Shown piece after piece: positions 8,365 through 16,514 of a stretch of DNA of 64,000 nucleotides (positions are counted from its first letter, which is position 1; the number at the start of each line of letters is the position of its first letter). Origin of the DNA: Bin55 sp965220235 (GTDB lineage Bacteria; Pseudomonadota; Gammaproteobacteria; Pseudomonadales; Azotimanducaceae). The translations under genes were made by a program, and so were the position numbers. The stretch spans positions 620,001-684,000 of the forward strand of contig OZ244815.1 in NCBI GenBank assembly GCA_965220235.1, given 5' to 3'. The notes beneath the pieces are model-generated. The model was given only the letters and a program-made list of their open reading frames with translations, was not told the DNA's origin and did not search any database.

Positions 8365-9471
8365 ATGACAGCAGAATCGACCCAGCTTGAAGCAGGCACC
8401 GCTGACGAAACACCGATAGCTGAAGAGGCTACTTCGGCAGAAGAGCAAGATGGCTTAGTCGCTCTACAACAGGTCGGCACGTTGCAAACACCTGCCACTA
8501 TGGTTGTTGAGCCGATCGATGGCATGGATCCAAAACTCGCACTAAAGGTGATTCTTGAACCTTTTGAACGAGGAATGGGGCATACAGTTGGCAATGCACT
8601 CCGTCGAATCATTCTTGGCTTTATGCCAGGTAGTGCAATCACGGAAGTAAAGATCGACGGTGTTGAGCAACCCTACTCGAATGTTGAAGGTGTCTACGAA
8701 GACGTCGTTGACATTCTGTTGAATTTGAAGGGCGTCAGTGTACGTCTCAATGGCACGCAACCGACGGCTGTGTTACGTCTGAACGCAAAAGGTACAAGCA
8801 AAAAGGAAGTCAAGGTAACCGCGAAGGATTTCCAAGAGAACGCGAATGTTGAGATCGCTAATCCCGACCACCTGATCTGCACGCTCGGTGAAAAAGGTGA
8901 GATTTACCTCGAAGCGACGGTAACGAAAGGTCGCGGGTACGTCCCAGCAAGCGATAAAGGCGACGATTTCGAAACGGTGACCACCGGTCACTTAATGCTT
9001 GATGCGAGCTATAGTCCGATTCAACGCGTGATATACCAGGTTGAAAGTACTCGTGTTGAACAGCGGACCGACCTAGATAAGCTCATTCTAGAAGTCGAAA
9101 CTAACGGCACGATCGACGCGCAGGAGATCATCACCCGCGCTGCTAGCATCCTTCAACAGCAATTGAGTGCATTCGTTGACGAAGGGTTGTTACCTTCGGC
9201 AGCAACGACAGTGGCAGATACTGCTAGCGAGGAAGTTCCGCGCGAGTTTTTCTTCTCGATCGAAGACCTTACGCTTAGCGTACGTGCAATGAACGCGTTG
9301 CGATCTGAAGGAATCGAGACGATTGGCGATTTGGTTAGCAAGCAAGAATCGGACCTCTTGAAGACGCCGAATCTTGGACGTAAATCCCTGCAGGAAATCA
9401 AGGACGCGCTACTTGTCATGGGGCTTCACATCGGTATGGAAGTACCGAGCTACATGGCGAAGCAAGGCTAA
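8365..9471 (+). CDS. rpoA: RNA polymerase alpha subunit, with acidic N-terminal extension
   Basis: RpoA nucleates RNA polymerase assembly through its N-terminal domain and touches UP elements and activators through its C-terminal domain. The protein has 368 residues; the usual length is near 329. The surplus is an acidic segment (residues 1 to about 40, rich in E, D, T and A) ahead of the conserved core, where LEPFERGMGHTVGNALRRI starts near residue 66. The start at 8365 is supported by AAGAGGA about 11 nt upstream; the alternative ATG at 8500, which would remove the extension, has no visible ribosome binding site. In the C-terminal domain the DNA-contacting Arg and Asn (LSVRAMNALRSE) and KTPNLGRKSL are intact. 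Confidence 0.97.
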   Translation: MTAESTQLEAGTADETPIAEEATSAEEQDGLVALQQVGTLQTPATMVVEPIDGMDPKLALKVILEPFERGMGHTVGNALRRIILGFMPGSAITEVKIDGVEQPYSNVEGVYEDVVDILLNLKGVSVRLNGTQPTAVLRLNAKGTSKKEVKVTAKDFQENANVEIANPDHLICTLGEKGEIYLEATVTKGRGYVPASDKGDDFETVTTGHLMLDASYSPIQRVIYQVESTRVEQRTDLDKLILEVETNGTIDAQEIITRAASILQQQLSAFVDEGLLPSAATTVADTASEEVPREFFFSIEDLTLSVRAMNALRSEGIETIGDLVSKQESDLLKTPNLGRKSLQEIKDALLVMGLHIGMEVPSYMAKQG

Positions 9472-9510
9472 CGAGGGATCGAATTCCGAGGCGTAGATAG
9501 GTAATCGACT

Positions 9511-10140
9511 ATGAGACATCAGAAAAGTGGACGTCACCTTAACCGCACGTCAGCGCATCGGAAAGCGATGCTCTCAAATATGTCAGCGTCTCTAATCGAA
9601 CACGAAACGATTAAGACCACCGTCGTCAAAGCTAAGGAACTGCGCCGTTTTGTGGAGCCACTAATTACGCTAAGCAAGACGGACTCGGTCGCGAACAGAC
9701 GTCGCGCATTTGCGAAACTTCGCAACAAGGCCGCAGTTGGCAAGCTGTTCTCGGAACTCGGTCCTCGATATTTAGATCGACCTGGCGGATACACGCGGAT
9801 TCTCAAGGCCGGCTACCGTCAAGGCGACTCCGCGATGGTGGCCTACATGCAACTCATGGATCAGCCTGAGCAGACGGCAGAGCAGAAACCAGAACCATTA
9901 GCACCGACTGATTCAGCGCTTCAGGACGACGAAACCCCGCTCGTTACTGACGAAACGGTGATCGAAGAGTCGCCGGAAGTTAATGAGGAAGTAGAAGAAG
10001 CTGAAGTGCAAGCTCCAGCTGCTGAGCAAACGGAAGACGTAGCCGAATCGTTAGAAACAGACGTAGCTGATACAAGCGCGTCAGACGAAGTGTCGGCAAC
10101 GGATCAAGAGCAAGACAAGCCTAAAGATACAACGACCTAA
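9511..10140 (+). CDS. rplQ: 50S ribosomal protein L17 with long acidic C-terminal tail
   Basis: L17 is a large-subunit protein next to the exit tunnel. Residues 1 to about 116 are ordinary L17: MRHQKSGRHLNRTSAHRKAM, the HETIKTTVVKAKELR segment, and LGPRYLDRPGGYTRILKAGYRQGDSA. The frame then continues for about 93 residues dominated by E, D, T, S, A, P and Q with no recognisable fold, giving 209 residues against the usual 120-130. Nothing suggests a frameshift, because the tail shares the frame and the normal stop comes just before the convergent uvrA. Its function is unknown. Confidence 0.96.
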   Translation: MRHQKSGRHLNRTSAHRKAMLSNMSASLIEHETIKTTVVKAKELRRFVEPLITLSKTDSVANRRRAFAKLRNKAAVGKLFSELGPRYLDRPGGYTRILKAGYRQGDSAMVAYMQLMDQPEQTAEQKPEPLAPTDSALQDDETPLVTDETVIEESPEVNEEVEEAEVQAPAAEQTEDVAESLETDVADTSASDEVSATDQEQDKPKDTTT

Positions 10141-10158
10141 ATCGTTGACGTCGTGGTG

Positions 10159-13026
10159 TTAACCCGCGGCTTGGTTTAGTTCAACTTGACCTAAGACAGA
10201 CCGTAGAAATTGACCGGTATAGGACTGGTCGTGTTCGGTTAGCTGTTCGGGTGTACCTGCTGCGACGACTTCGCCACCTGCAGATCCACCTTCTGGTCCA
10301 AGGTCGATCACCCAATCCGCTGTCTTGATGACGTCTAAATTGTGCTCGATCACCACCACGGTATTACCTCTATCTCGCAGACGCTGCAGGACGTCAAGCA
10401 AGTGTTGGATATCGTAGAAATGTAAACCGGTGGTTGGTTCGTCCAGGATGTAGAGCGTTCTACCAGTATCCGTTTTTGAGAGTTCACGCGCCAGCTTGAC
10501 GCGTTGCGCTTCGCCGCCTGAGAGAGTTGTTGCACTCTGCCCCAAACGAATGTAGGACAACCCAACATCTTGAAGGGTTTGCAGTTTCTTGTGAATGGCA
10601 GGGATTGCGGAAAAGAACTCAGAGGCTTCTTCGACATCCATGTCCAATACATCGTGGATGTTTTTCCCTTTATACCGGACTTCCAAGGTCTCACGGTTGT
10701 AGCGCTTGCCTTCGCAGACGTCGCACTGGACATAGACGTCGGGTAGAAAATGCATCTCGACCTTAATCAGACCATCGCCTCGGCATGCTTCGCATCGGCC
10801 GCCTTTCACATTGAAACTAAAGCGACCCGGTTTGTAGCCGCGAGCACGAGCCTCTTGGGTGCGCGAGAATAGGTCGCGAATGGGGCCGAACATTTGCGTG
10901 TACGTCGCCGGATTAGATCGCGGGGTTCTCCCAATCGGGCTTTGATCGATTTCAACGACCTTGTCTAGGTGCTGAAGTCCTGTGCAAACGTCGTATTCCT
11001 TTGCTACAAGGGTCGTCGCCTTATTTAGCTCTCGCGCGGTGATAGGATAGAGCGTCTGATTTACAAGAGTGGATTTACCAGATCCGGATACACCGGTCAC
11101 ACATGTAAACAAACCGACCGGAATCTCGACGTCTATTTTCTTGAGATTGTTCCCGCTTGCTTGGGTGACTGTGAGTAGGCGCTTCTTGTCAACCGGCGTG
11201 CGTCGCGACGGGACTTCAATGGCGCGACGACCGGCGAGATAGTCGCCGGTGATAGATTCCGTGTTTCGTTTGATTTGCTCTATGTTTCCTTGTGCTACGA
11301 TGAATCCGCCATGTACGCCCGCGCCGGGACCGATATCCACGATATGATCGGCCGTGTGAATTGCCTCCTCGTCGTGTTCCACGATGATCACGGTATTTCC
11401 GATATCTCTCAAGTGGCAAAGTGTGCGAAGGAGTCGACCGTTGTCACGTTGGTGAAGTCCGATAGAAGGCTCGTCCAAGATATACAACACGCCAACAAGA
11501 CCAGCCCCGATCTGACTCGCTAGGCGAATCCGTTGCGCTTCGCCTCCGGACAGCGTCCCAGCGTTGCGATTCAGCGTGAGATAGGTCAGTCCAACGTCGT
11601 TGAGAAATCGCAGCCTAGCACGAATGTCGATGAGGATTTTTTCACTGATGATCTTGCGTTGCCCCTTGAATTCAAGATTCTCGAAATAGTCAAGGGCGTC
11701 GCTAATTGAATACGAAGTGATCTGATCGATATTCTGATCATCGATGAATACATGTCGAGATTCTTCGCGAAGGCGTGAGCCACCGCACTCTGAACACGGG
11801 GAGTTCGACATGAGTGCTGCGAGATGTTCGCGTATTCCGTCGGAGCTTGTTTCGTGCATCCGACGTTTCAGCATCGGCAATACACCTTCGAATTTGAAGA
11901 TTCTCTTGATGACTCGCCCGTTTCGAAGTGTGAAACTAAAGTCAATCTTCTCATCGCCAGATCCGTGAAGGATGATGTTCTGGTGATCTTTTTTCAGTCT
12001 GCTCCACGGTCGATTTATGTCAAACCCGTAATGCTCACTGAGCCTTTGGAAAATGTGAAAGTAGTGCCTTGTGTTTCGACTCCACCCCATACATGCGCCT
12101 TCGGCAAGGGAGAGCGAGGCATCGACGATCACGCGATCGGGTGAAAAACTCTGTTCAGTTCCTAGCCCGTCACAGCTGCTACACGCACCATGTGGACTGT
12201 TGAAAGAGAACATCCGCGGTTCAAGTTCTACGATAGAGTATCCGCACTTTGGGCACGCGTAGCGATTTGAGTAGACGGTCTCTGGAATGGCATCGGAATC
12301 ATCCATTCCAACGAGCAGCGCACGACCTTCGCTGAGTTCTAACGCGGTTTCAAAACTCTCCGCTAGTCGTTGCTGGTTCTCAGGCCGGATAACGAAACGA
12401 TCGACCACGGCTTCGATGGTGTGCTTGCGGTTTTTGTGGAGCTTGGGTTTCGTATCGAGTTCAACGACGATTCCATCAATTCGAGCACGAACATAGCCCG
12501 CCGCGGCGAGCTCTGCGAACACGTGTTCATGTTCGCCTTTCCGGTCTTCGATGACAGGTGCTAACACCATTGCGCGCGTACCTTCCGGGAACGCCAACGC
12601 ATGATCGACCATTTCAGAGATCGTCTGAGCATCGAGCTTGTTACCATGAGTAGGGCAGCGAGGCTCACCGACTCGTGCATAGAGCAAGCGCAAGTAGTCG
12701 TAGATTTCGGTGATCGTACCGACCGTCGATCTTGGGTTATGCGATGTTGCTTTCTGTTCGATCGAAATCGCTGGAGATAGACCGTCAATATGGTCGACGT
12801 CCGGTTTACCCATCATCGAAAGAAATTGACGTGCGTACGCCGATAGTGATTCGACATAACGACGCTGACCTTCGGCATATAGCGTATCGAAGGCGAGCGA
12901 GGATTTTCCGGACCCAGAGAGACCCGTAACGACTATCAGTTTGTCACGGGGTAGGTCAACATCTATGTTCTGTAAGTTATGGGTTCGCGCGCCGCGAACA
13001 GCAATCGTATCGTGACTAGAAGTCAT
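10159..13026 (-). CDS. uvrA: Excinuclease ABC subunit A
   Basis: UvrA is the damage-sensing ATPase of nucleotide excision repair; its dimer loads UvrB on lesions. From the ATG at 13026 the protein has 955 residues. Two ABC modules are intact: the first Walker A is GLSGSGKSS (about 35-43), the second GVSGSGKST, and each has an LSGGEAQR signature. Two zinc modules are visible (CPKC..CSSC and CEAC..CDVC). The frame opens further upstream with a TTG at 13074, but the conserved start (TIAVRGARTHNL) favours 13026. I see no LexA-type CTGT-N8-ACAG box upstream. It is convergent with rplQ and divergent from the alkyltransferase-TetR fusion gene. Confidence 0.97.
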   Translation of the reverse strand: MTSSHDTIAVRGARTHNLQNIDVDLPRDKLIVVTGLSGSGKSSLAFDTLYAEGQRRYVESLSAYARQFLSMMGKPDVDHIDGLSPAISIEQKATSHNPRSTVGTITEIYDYLRLLYARVGEPRCPTHGNKLDAQTISEMVDHALAFPEGTRAMVLAPVIEDRKGEHEHVFAELAAAGYVRARIDGIVVELDTKPKLHKNRKHTIEAVVDRFVIRPENQQRLAESFETALELSEGRALLVGMDDSDAIPETVYSNRYACPKCGYSIVELEPRMFSFNSPHGACSSCDGLGTEQSFSPDRVIVDASLSLAEGACMGWSRNTRHYFHIFQRLSEHYGFDINRPWSRLKKDHQNIILHGSGDEKIDFSFTLRNGRVIKRIFKFEGVLPMLKRRMHETSSDGIREHLAALMSNSPCSECGGSRLREESRHVFIDDQNIDQITSYSISDALDYFENLEFKGQRKIISEKILIDIRARLRFLNDVGLTYLTLNRNAGTLSGGEAQRIRLASQIGAGLVGVLYILDEPSIGLHQRDNGRLLRTLCHLRDIGNTVIIVEHDEEAIHTADHIVDIGPGAGVHGGFIVAQGNIEQIKRNTESITGDYLAGRRAIEVPSRRTPVDKKRLLTVTQASGNNLKKIDVEIPVGLFTCVTGVSGSGKSTLVNQTLYPITARELNKATTLVAKEYDVCTGLQHLDKVVEIDQSPIGRTPRSNPATYTQMFGPIRDLFSRTQEARARGYKPGRFSFNVKGGRCEACRGDGLIKVEMHFLPDVYVQCDVCEGKRYNRETLEVRYKGKNIHDVLDMDVEEASEFFSAIPAIHKKLQTLQDVGLSYIRLGQSATTLSGGEAQRVKLARELSKTDTGRTLYILDEPTTGLHFYDIQHLLDVLQRLRDRGNTVVVIEHNLDVIKTADWVIDLGPEGGSAGGEVVAAGTPEQLTEHDQSYTGQFLRSVLGQVELNQAAG

Positions 13027-13153
13027 ATGGGATCTCAACGCGTAACCGGTAATGATAGCGTCTTCGGGGTACAAGCCGAAAGAGGATATTTAGGTTTGTC
13101 TTTGTGTGTAGATGTATAAGACCGGTCGGGACTCCATATCACAATGTCCGCCC

Positions 13154-13165
13154 AATCACGTGATT
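13154..13165. promoter_or_regulatory. Perfect 12-bp palindrome with CACGTG core
   Basis: AATCACGTGATT reads identically on both strands and sits in the divergent intergenic region between uvrA and the alkyltransferase-TetR gene, 12 bp before the first TAGTAACTA site. Palindromes of this kind are typical regulator-binding sites, but the binding protein is unknown and chance cannot be excluded. Confidence 0.35.
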
Positions 13166-13176
13166 TAATTCTCCAA

Positions 13177-13216
13177 TAGTAACTAAAGATATACTAAAAT
13201 ACGTATTTGGTAACTA
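13177..13216 (+). promoter_or_regulatory. Promoter with paired palindromic operator-like sites
   Basis: A good -10 hexamer, TATACT, lies at 13190-13195; I see no clear -35. The palindrome TAGTAACTA occurs at 13177-13185, in the -35/-10 spacer, and a one-mismatch version TGGTAACTA at 13208-13216, just after the expected transcription start. The two are 31 bp apart, about three helical turns, an arrangement that suits repression by a dimeric regulator. A third, longer copy lies inside the gene at 13345-13357. The likely ligand is the TetR-type domain encoded immediately downstream; this is inference. Confidence 0.45.
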
Positions 13217-13234
13217 ATCGATTACAGCAAGCCC

Positions 13235-14239
13235 ATGATATACGCAACCAGATACCAAGCGCCGTTTGGGATATTGACGCTATTCGCATCGGATAAGGGT
13301 TTGATCGCTGTGGTGTTCAACGATCCTTCGGGCAACGATCTGGATTTAGTAACTAAAGAGTGCGCTATGAACCCTCAAGCGTACCCAAGTGGCGAGGTTG
13401 AAAACGATGACTCGCGGTTTACAGAGGTTATTTCGGAACTGAATAGTTACTTTAATGGTTCTCTTCGCACATTCACGTCACCGATTGACTATGCGGATAA
13501 AGGTACGGAATTCCAGCGACGTATTTGGGATGCTTTAAGAGAGATTCCCTATGGTACAGTCGAGACGTATGGGCAGCTAGCGGAAAGAATTGGAAACCCT
13601 AAAGCAGCACGTGCGGTGGGTTTGGCGAACAACCGAAATCCGTTAGCGATTGTTGTACCTTGTCATAGAGTCATTGGTGCGAACGGTAGGTTGGTCGGTT
13701 ACGCCGGGGGGTTGTCGTTCAAACAGTCGCTGTTGGAACTGGAAGGTGTAACCCTGAAAGACGAAGGAGGGGACACCTCCCGTGATTCAATTCTTCGTGC
13801 CGGAACGATCGCGTTTTCTAAGAGTGGCTATAAGGGCACGACCATCGACGATATTGCCAAACTGGCAGGCGTAAATCGACGGATGATCTACCACCATTTT
13901 GGCTCAAAGAACGGACTATACGACGCGGTTGTGACCGCGGTTAATGATCCTTCTGGTGACGACGGTGTCGATAGCGTAGACGATGGTCCAAATGTCGCGA
14001 TGCGTCTAAAGCTGTTTCAGCTACTTGAAACAGGTTCAACCACCGACATAACGCTAGAGGCTGATATTGAACGAAATCTGGAACGGATTACGAAACTGCA
14101 ATCCGAAGGCAAAATGGATACGAGATATGACAGGGCGTTGGTCGCACGGTTGATAACCATCGCAGACCGATGGAAAACAGTTAACGAGAAACCGCGTACA
14201 CGCATCGATCCAGTTGTGAGTCGATTGAAGAGTACTTAG
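13235..14239 (+). CDS. O6-alkylguanine-DNA alkyltransferase fused to TetR-type DNA-binding domain
   Basis: The 334-residue protein joins two domains. Residues about 1-172 are a methylated-DNA-protein cysteine methyltransferase, with the acceptor motif VPCHRVIGANGRLVGYAGGL and Cys143 as the suicidal methyl acceptor; the wing/helix segment GTEFQRRIWDALREIPYGTVETYGQLAERIGNPKAARAVG is also intact. Residues about 183-232 are a TetR/AcrR helix-turn-helix (TTIDDIAKLAGVNRRMIYHHFGSKNGLYDAVV), followed by about 100 helical residues that may be a reduced ligand or dimer domain. Known adaptive-response proteins (Ada) couple the same repair activity to an AraC-type domain, so this resembles Ada by convergence. 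Palindromic sites lie in its own promoter, and uvrA is divergent. The fusion is in a single uninterrupted frame. Confidence 0.9.
   Translation: MIYATRYQAPFGILTLFASDKGLIAVVFNDPSGNDLDLVTKECAMNPQAYPSGEVENDDSRFTEVISELNSYFNGSLRTFTSPIDYADKGTEFQRRIWDALREIPYGTVETYGQLAERIGNPKAARAVGLANNRNPLAIVVPCHRVIGANGRLVGYAGGLSFKQSLLELEGVTLKDEGGDTSRDSILRAGTIAFSKSGYKGTTIDDIAKLAGVNRRMIYHHFGSKNGLYDAVVTAVNDPSGDDGVDSVDDGPNVAMRLKLFQLLETGSTTDITLEADIERNLERITKLQSEGKMDTRYDRALVARLITIADRWKTVNEKPRTRIDPVVSRLKST
13345..13357. promoter_or_regulatory. Intragenic 13-bp palindrome matching the promoter sites
   Basis: TTTAGTAACTAAA is a perfect palindrome about a central A, inside the start of the alkyltransferase-TetR gene. It shares the exact 13-mer TAGTAACTAAAGA with the promoter copy at 13177-13189, 170 bp upstream. 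It could be an auxiliary operator allowing looping, or a coincidence within coding sequence. Confidence 0.35.
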
Positions 14240-14748
14240 TTGCTCGAAGTATCCGCCGTGTCCGCATTCTCCTTCGGCTCGAGTTGCTTCGCACGCTGAC
14301 GATTTTCATCGAAACGACGAGGCATCGATTTACGCATGATGCGACGGCGTTCTTCAGGCTGTAATTTAGCCGCAACCTCAAGCCACATCTGGTCGTGACG
14401 AGCCTTCGTGGCTAAGAACAGCTCGTTGAATGCTCCCTGAGCGTCTTGAAGCCTCGCTGCGTCGAACGGTTCCTCGACGGTTGCTCGATAAAGTTCGACC
14501 TGAGCACTGCGAAGCTCGGTTAGATGTTGATGGTATCGTTTTCGATGTTCCTCAGTAATTGGTACCAACTCCTGAACCCGTTCCGGTCCTAACGGACGCA
14601 GAATGCGCTCTATCGGGACACCAGTCCAATTTGATGCCCGTCCGGCATGGAAGTGCGGACCAAACGATTTACCAACGAAAAAACCCACGAATCCGAGATT
14701 CGCGATGAGTGAGATTACGCAGGCAATGATCAGCGCCTTACGACTCAT
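14236..14748 (-). CDS. Membrane-anchored periplasmic CnrX/Spy-like sensor protein
   Basis: The 170-residue protein has one N-terminal membrane segment (about 5-27) followed by a helical, charged periplasmic domain. A segment AAKLQPEERRRIMRKSM near the C-terminal third resembles the LTxxQ-type motif of the Spy/CpxP/CnrX 'heavy-metal resistance' family, whose members sense metals or envelope stress or act as periplasmic chaperones. It is the last gene of a set with an ECF sigma factor and an anti-sigma candidate, overlapping the latter by 11 nt, as in the CnrYXH logic of Cupriavidus. The C-terminus is lysine/glutamate rich. Its stop overlaps the convergent alkyltransferase gene by 4 nt. Family membership is likely; the signal sensed is unknown. 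Confidence 0.7.
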   Translation of the reverse strand: MSRKALIIACVISLIANLGFVGFFVGKSFGPHFHAGRASNWTGVPIERILRPLGPERVQELVPITEEHRKRYHQHLTELRSAQVELYRATVEEPFDAARLQDAQGAFNELFLATKARHDQMWLEVAAKLQPEERRRIMRKSMPRRFDENRQRAKQLEPKENADTADTSSN

Positions 14749-15157
14749 CTTCCATTTCTCCTGACCACTCTTCGTAGTCGTAAAAAGTTACGTATGTCAG
14801 ATCCTCCGCGAGATCGACTGGTAACTCCTGGTTAGCGGCTCCGAGATAGATACCAAATGCGAGCGAGCAGGTCGCAGCGAATGCTGGTTTCCATAGAAAA
14901 GCGCTCCAACTTCGAAGCTCGAAACGTCGCTTCTGAGCAGCAAATCTTGCCATGATCTTCTGTTCGAGACTAAACGTCTTAGGAACGACCATCACGTCTG
15001 CCAAAACCTGATCGACGGCGACTTGTGCATCGAGCAGAGCTTGCGCAGAGGAACTCTGCGATAGCAGCTCATATGCTTCGTCACGCAAGTGTTCCGGCCA
15101 CGATGACAGTTCGCTTCCGTGAAGGTCTAGGTACTCTTCGAAGTTCTGTTCATTCAT
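14738..15157 (-). CDS. Putative anti-sigma factor, single membrane segment
   Basis: The 139-residue protein has a cytoplasmic N-terminal region (MNEQNFEEYLDLHGSELSSWPEHLRDEA; helical, acidic), one membrane segment at about 89-107 (FLWKPAFAATCSLAFGIYLG) and a short acidic periplasmic end. It overlaps the upstream sigma gene by 8 nt and the downstream sensor by 11 nt. Size, topology and context fit an anti-sigma factor holding the ECF sigma at the membrane. I see no zinc-binding HxxxCxxC motif. The call rests on context and topology. Confidence 0.65.
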   Translation of the reverse strand: MNEQNFEEYLDLHGSELSSWPEHLRDEAYELLSQSSSAQALLDAQVAVDQVLADVMVVPKTFSLEQKIMARFAAQKRRFELRSWSAFLWKPAFAATCSLAFGIYLGAANQELPVDLAEDLTYVTFYDYEEWSGEMEDES

Positions 15158-15707
15158 AGTTCTTTACCAAACTGGCGCGCAACGTTCTTCGGGCGCGACC
15201 AATCAATGCTTGAACACCATCCACGCTCGTATCAAGAACTTTTGCGGCATCCTGTTGCGTCCAGCCTTGAACCTGACAAAGCACAATAGCGGTGCGTTGG
15301 CGTTCAGGTAGGGTTCCGATCTCGTCCCGCATCGCTTGTCGTTTCGCGTCCTCCTCGATGGACTCGATCGTTGAGTCAGCGAACTCGGTGTTTTCGTGAC
15401 TCGACGTTCGTTTCAGCGACTGTTCTCGACGAAACTGATCAATACACAGGTTTCGTGCGATTTGATGTATCCACGTCGTGAATCTAACGGTGTCGGGGGT
15501 CCATTGCGACGAGCGCTGCCAAAGCCTGAGAAATGTCTCTTGGGTGATGTCTTCGGCATCTCCTCGATTTCCACATAGGCGGTAGATAAATGCGTGGATG
15601 CTCTGTGTGTGACGTTGCACCAACATCGAAAAAGCTGATTCGTCTCCCTGCTGAACTCGTCGCATGAGATATTCGTCAGAATCGGCTTTCAACGGGGGTC
15701 GATCCAT
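15150..15707 (-). CDS. ECF-type RNA polymerase sigma-70 factor
   Basis: This 185-residue protein has the two-domain architecture of extracytoplasmic-function sigma factors. Region 2 spans about residues 25-95 (DAEDITQETFLRLWQ for core and -10 recognition) and region 4 about 130-180, with the helix-turn-helix WTQQDAAKVLDTSVDGVQALIGRARRTLRA. It is followed by an overlapping membrane anti-sigma candidate and a periplasmic sensor, so it is probably released by an envelope or metal signal. The preceding EF-hand gene lies 77 nt upstream on the same strand and may be part of the same unit or its target. Confidence 0.92.
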   Translation of the reverse strand: MDRPPLKADSDEYLMRRVQQGDESAFSMLVQRHTQSIHAFIYRLCGNRGDAEDITQETFLRLWQRSSQWTPDTVRFTTWIHQIARNLCIDQFRREQSLKRTSSHENTEFADSTIESIEEDAKRQAMRDEIGTLPERQRTAIVLCQVQGWTQQDAAKVLDTSVDGVQALIGRARRTLRASLVKNYE

Positions 15708-15784
15708 CTACGATGGCATCAACTGAATCGTGCATGATTGACTCACGCCTAACCAAATCAGTCAGATAGGATTTACTGCGAGCT

Positions 15785-16291
15785 TTATGGTACTTGCTTA
15801 GCGGCATCTCTGGATTCACGGATGGCTCGCATTTCTGTTCGATCGATCCTACCGTCGCCATTTGAGTCTAGCGCAGCTAGCTCATCAACCGGTGCGGCCA
15901 TTTCTTCTTTACTGACCTGACCATCTTTATCGCTGTCGTATTCTTCAAACGATCGCCATCGAATGGGCATGCGGTCCTGACGTTGTCGTGGTCGGTCTCC
16001 CGCGCGCGCTTGATCACGACCGCGGCTCGCTCCATCGCCAGAAGGACGTTGGCTCCGATTTCCGGATCCTCGACGTTCAGGAAACTCATTCTTCGTTAGG
16101 AACCCGTCGCCGTTTGTATCCATGCGTTCAAAGCGCGTTTGAATTGCAGAACGCATCGTCTCGATTGCCATTCCCGCCGATCGGTCGATGGGTGGTGAAG
16201 GCGCGACAGGCGGCGTTTCTGGCGTCTGTCCGTGTGCTACCACGCCAATGAAACACGTAAACGCGATCGTACTAAGCGATTTGACGTTCAT
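15785..16291 (-). CDS. Secreted EF-hand calcium-binding protein
   Basis: The 168-residue protein starts with a signal peptide (about 1-21, ending VVAHGQ) and a proline-rich spacer. Three EF-hand loops are visible: DTNGDGFLTKNE, DSDKDGQVSKEE and DSNGDGRIDRTE. A basic, low-complexity region rich in R, G, S, D and Q (about 74-108) separates the first from the other two. Such proteins bind Ca2+ in the periplasm; their roles are poorly known. Proximity to the ECF sigma/anti-sigma/sensor set suggests a link to metal or envelope sensing, which is inference. Confidence 0.8.
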   Translation of the reverse strand: MNVKSLSTIAFTCFIGVVAHGQTPETPPVAPSPPIDRSAGMAIETMRSAIQTRFERMDTNGDGFLTKNEFPERRGSGNRSQRPSGDGASRGRDQARAGDRPRQRQDRMPIRWRSFEEYDSDKDGQVSKEEMAAPVDELAALDSNGDGRIDRTEMRAIRESRDAAKQVP

Positions 16292-16514
16292 TCAAGTTCT
16301 CCAAGTTACTTTCTCGTTTATACGGAACTGGAGTAGAAATCCGACGCGTGAATGGGTTGAATTCGTAGTCCTCATACAACATCATGAGTTGGGATCAAGT
16401 TGCAGAGACGTGAAAAAAGCGGTCTCACGCGAATATCGAAACCATTCGGCGTGCAGTAAGCTAGTGTATTGCGCAAGCGCGACTCGGTACGGAAACACGT
16501 AACTCGGACTCGAA

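Noticed and set aside
10130..10158. Terminator between rplQ and uvrA
   Set aside because: Only a 5-bp AACGA/TCGTT inverted repeat is present, with no T-run.
13027..13234. LexA box in front of uvrA
   Set aside because: No CTGT-N8-ACAG or near match is seen; the palindromes found are of a different type.
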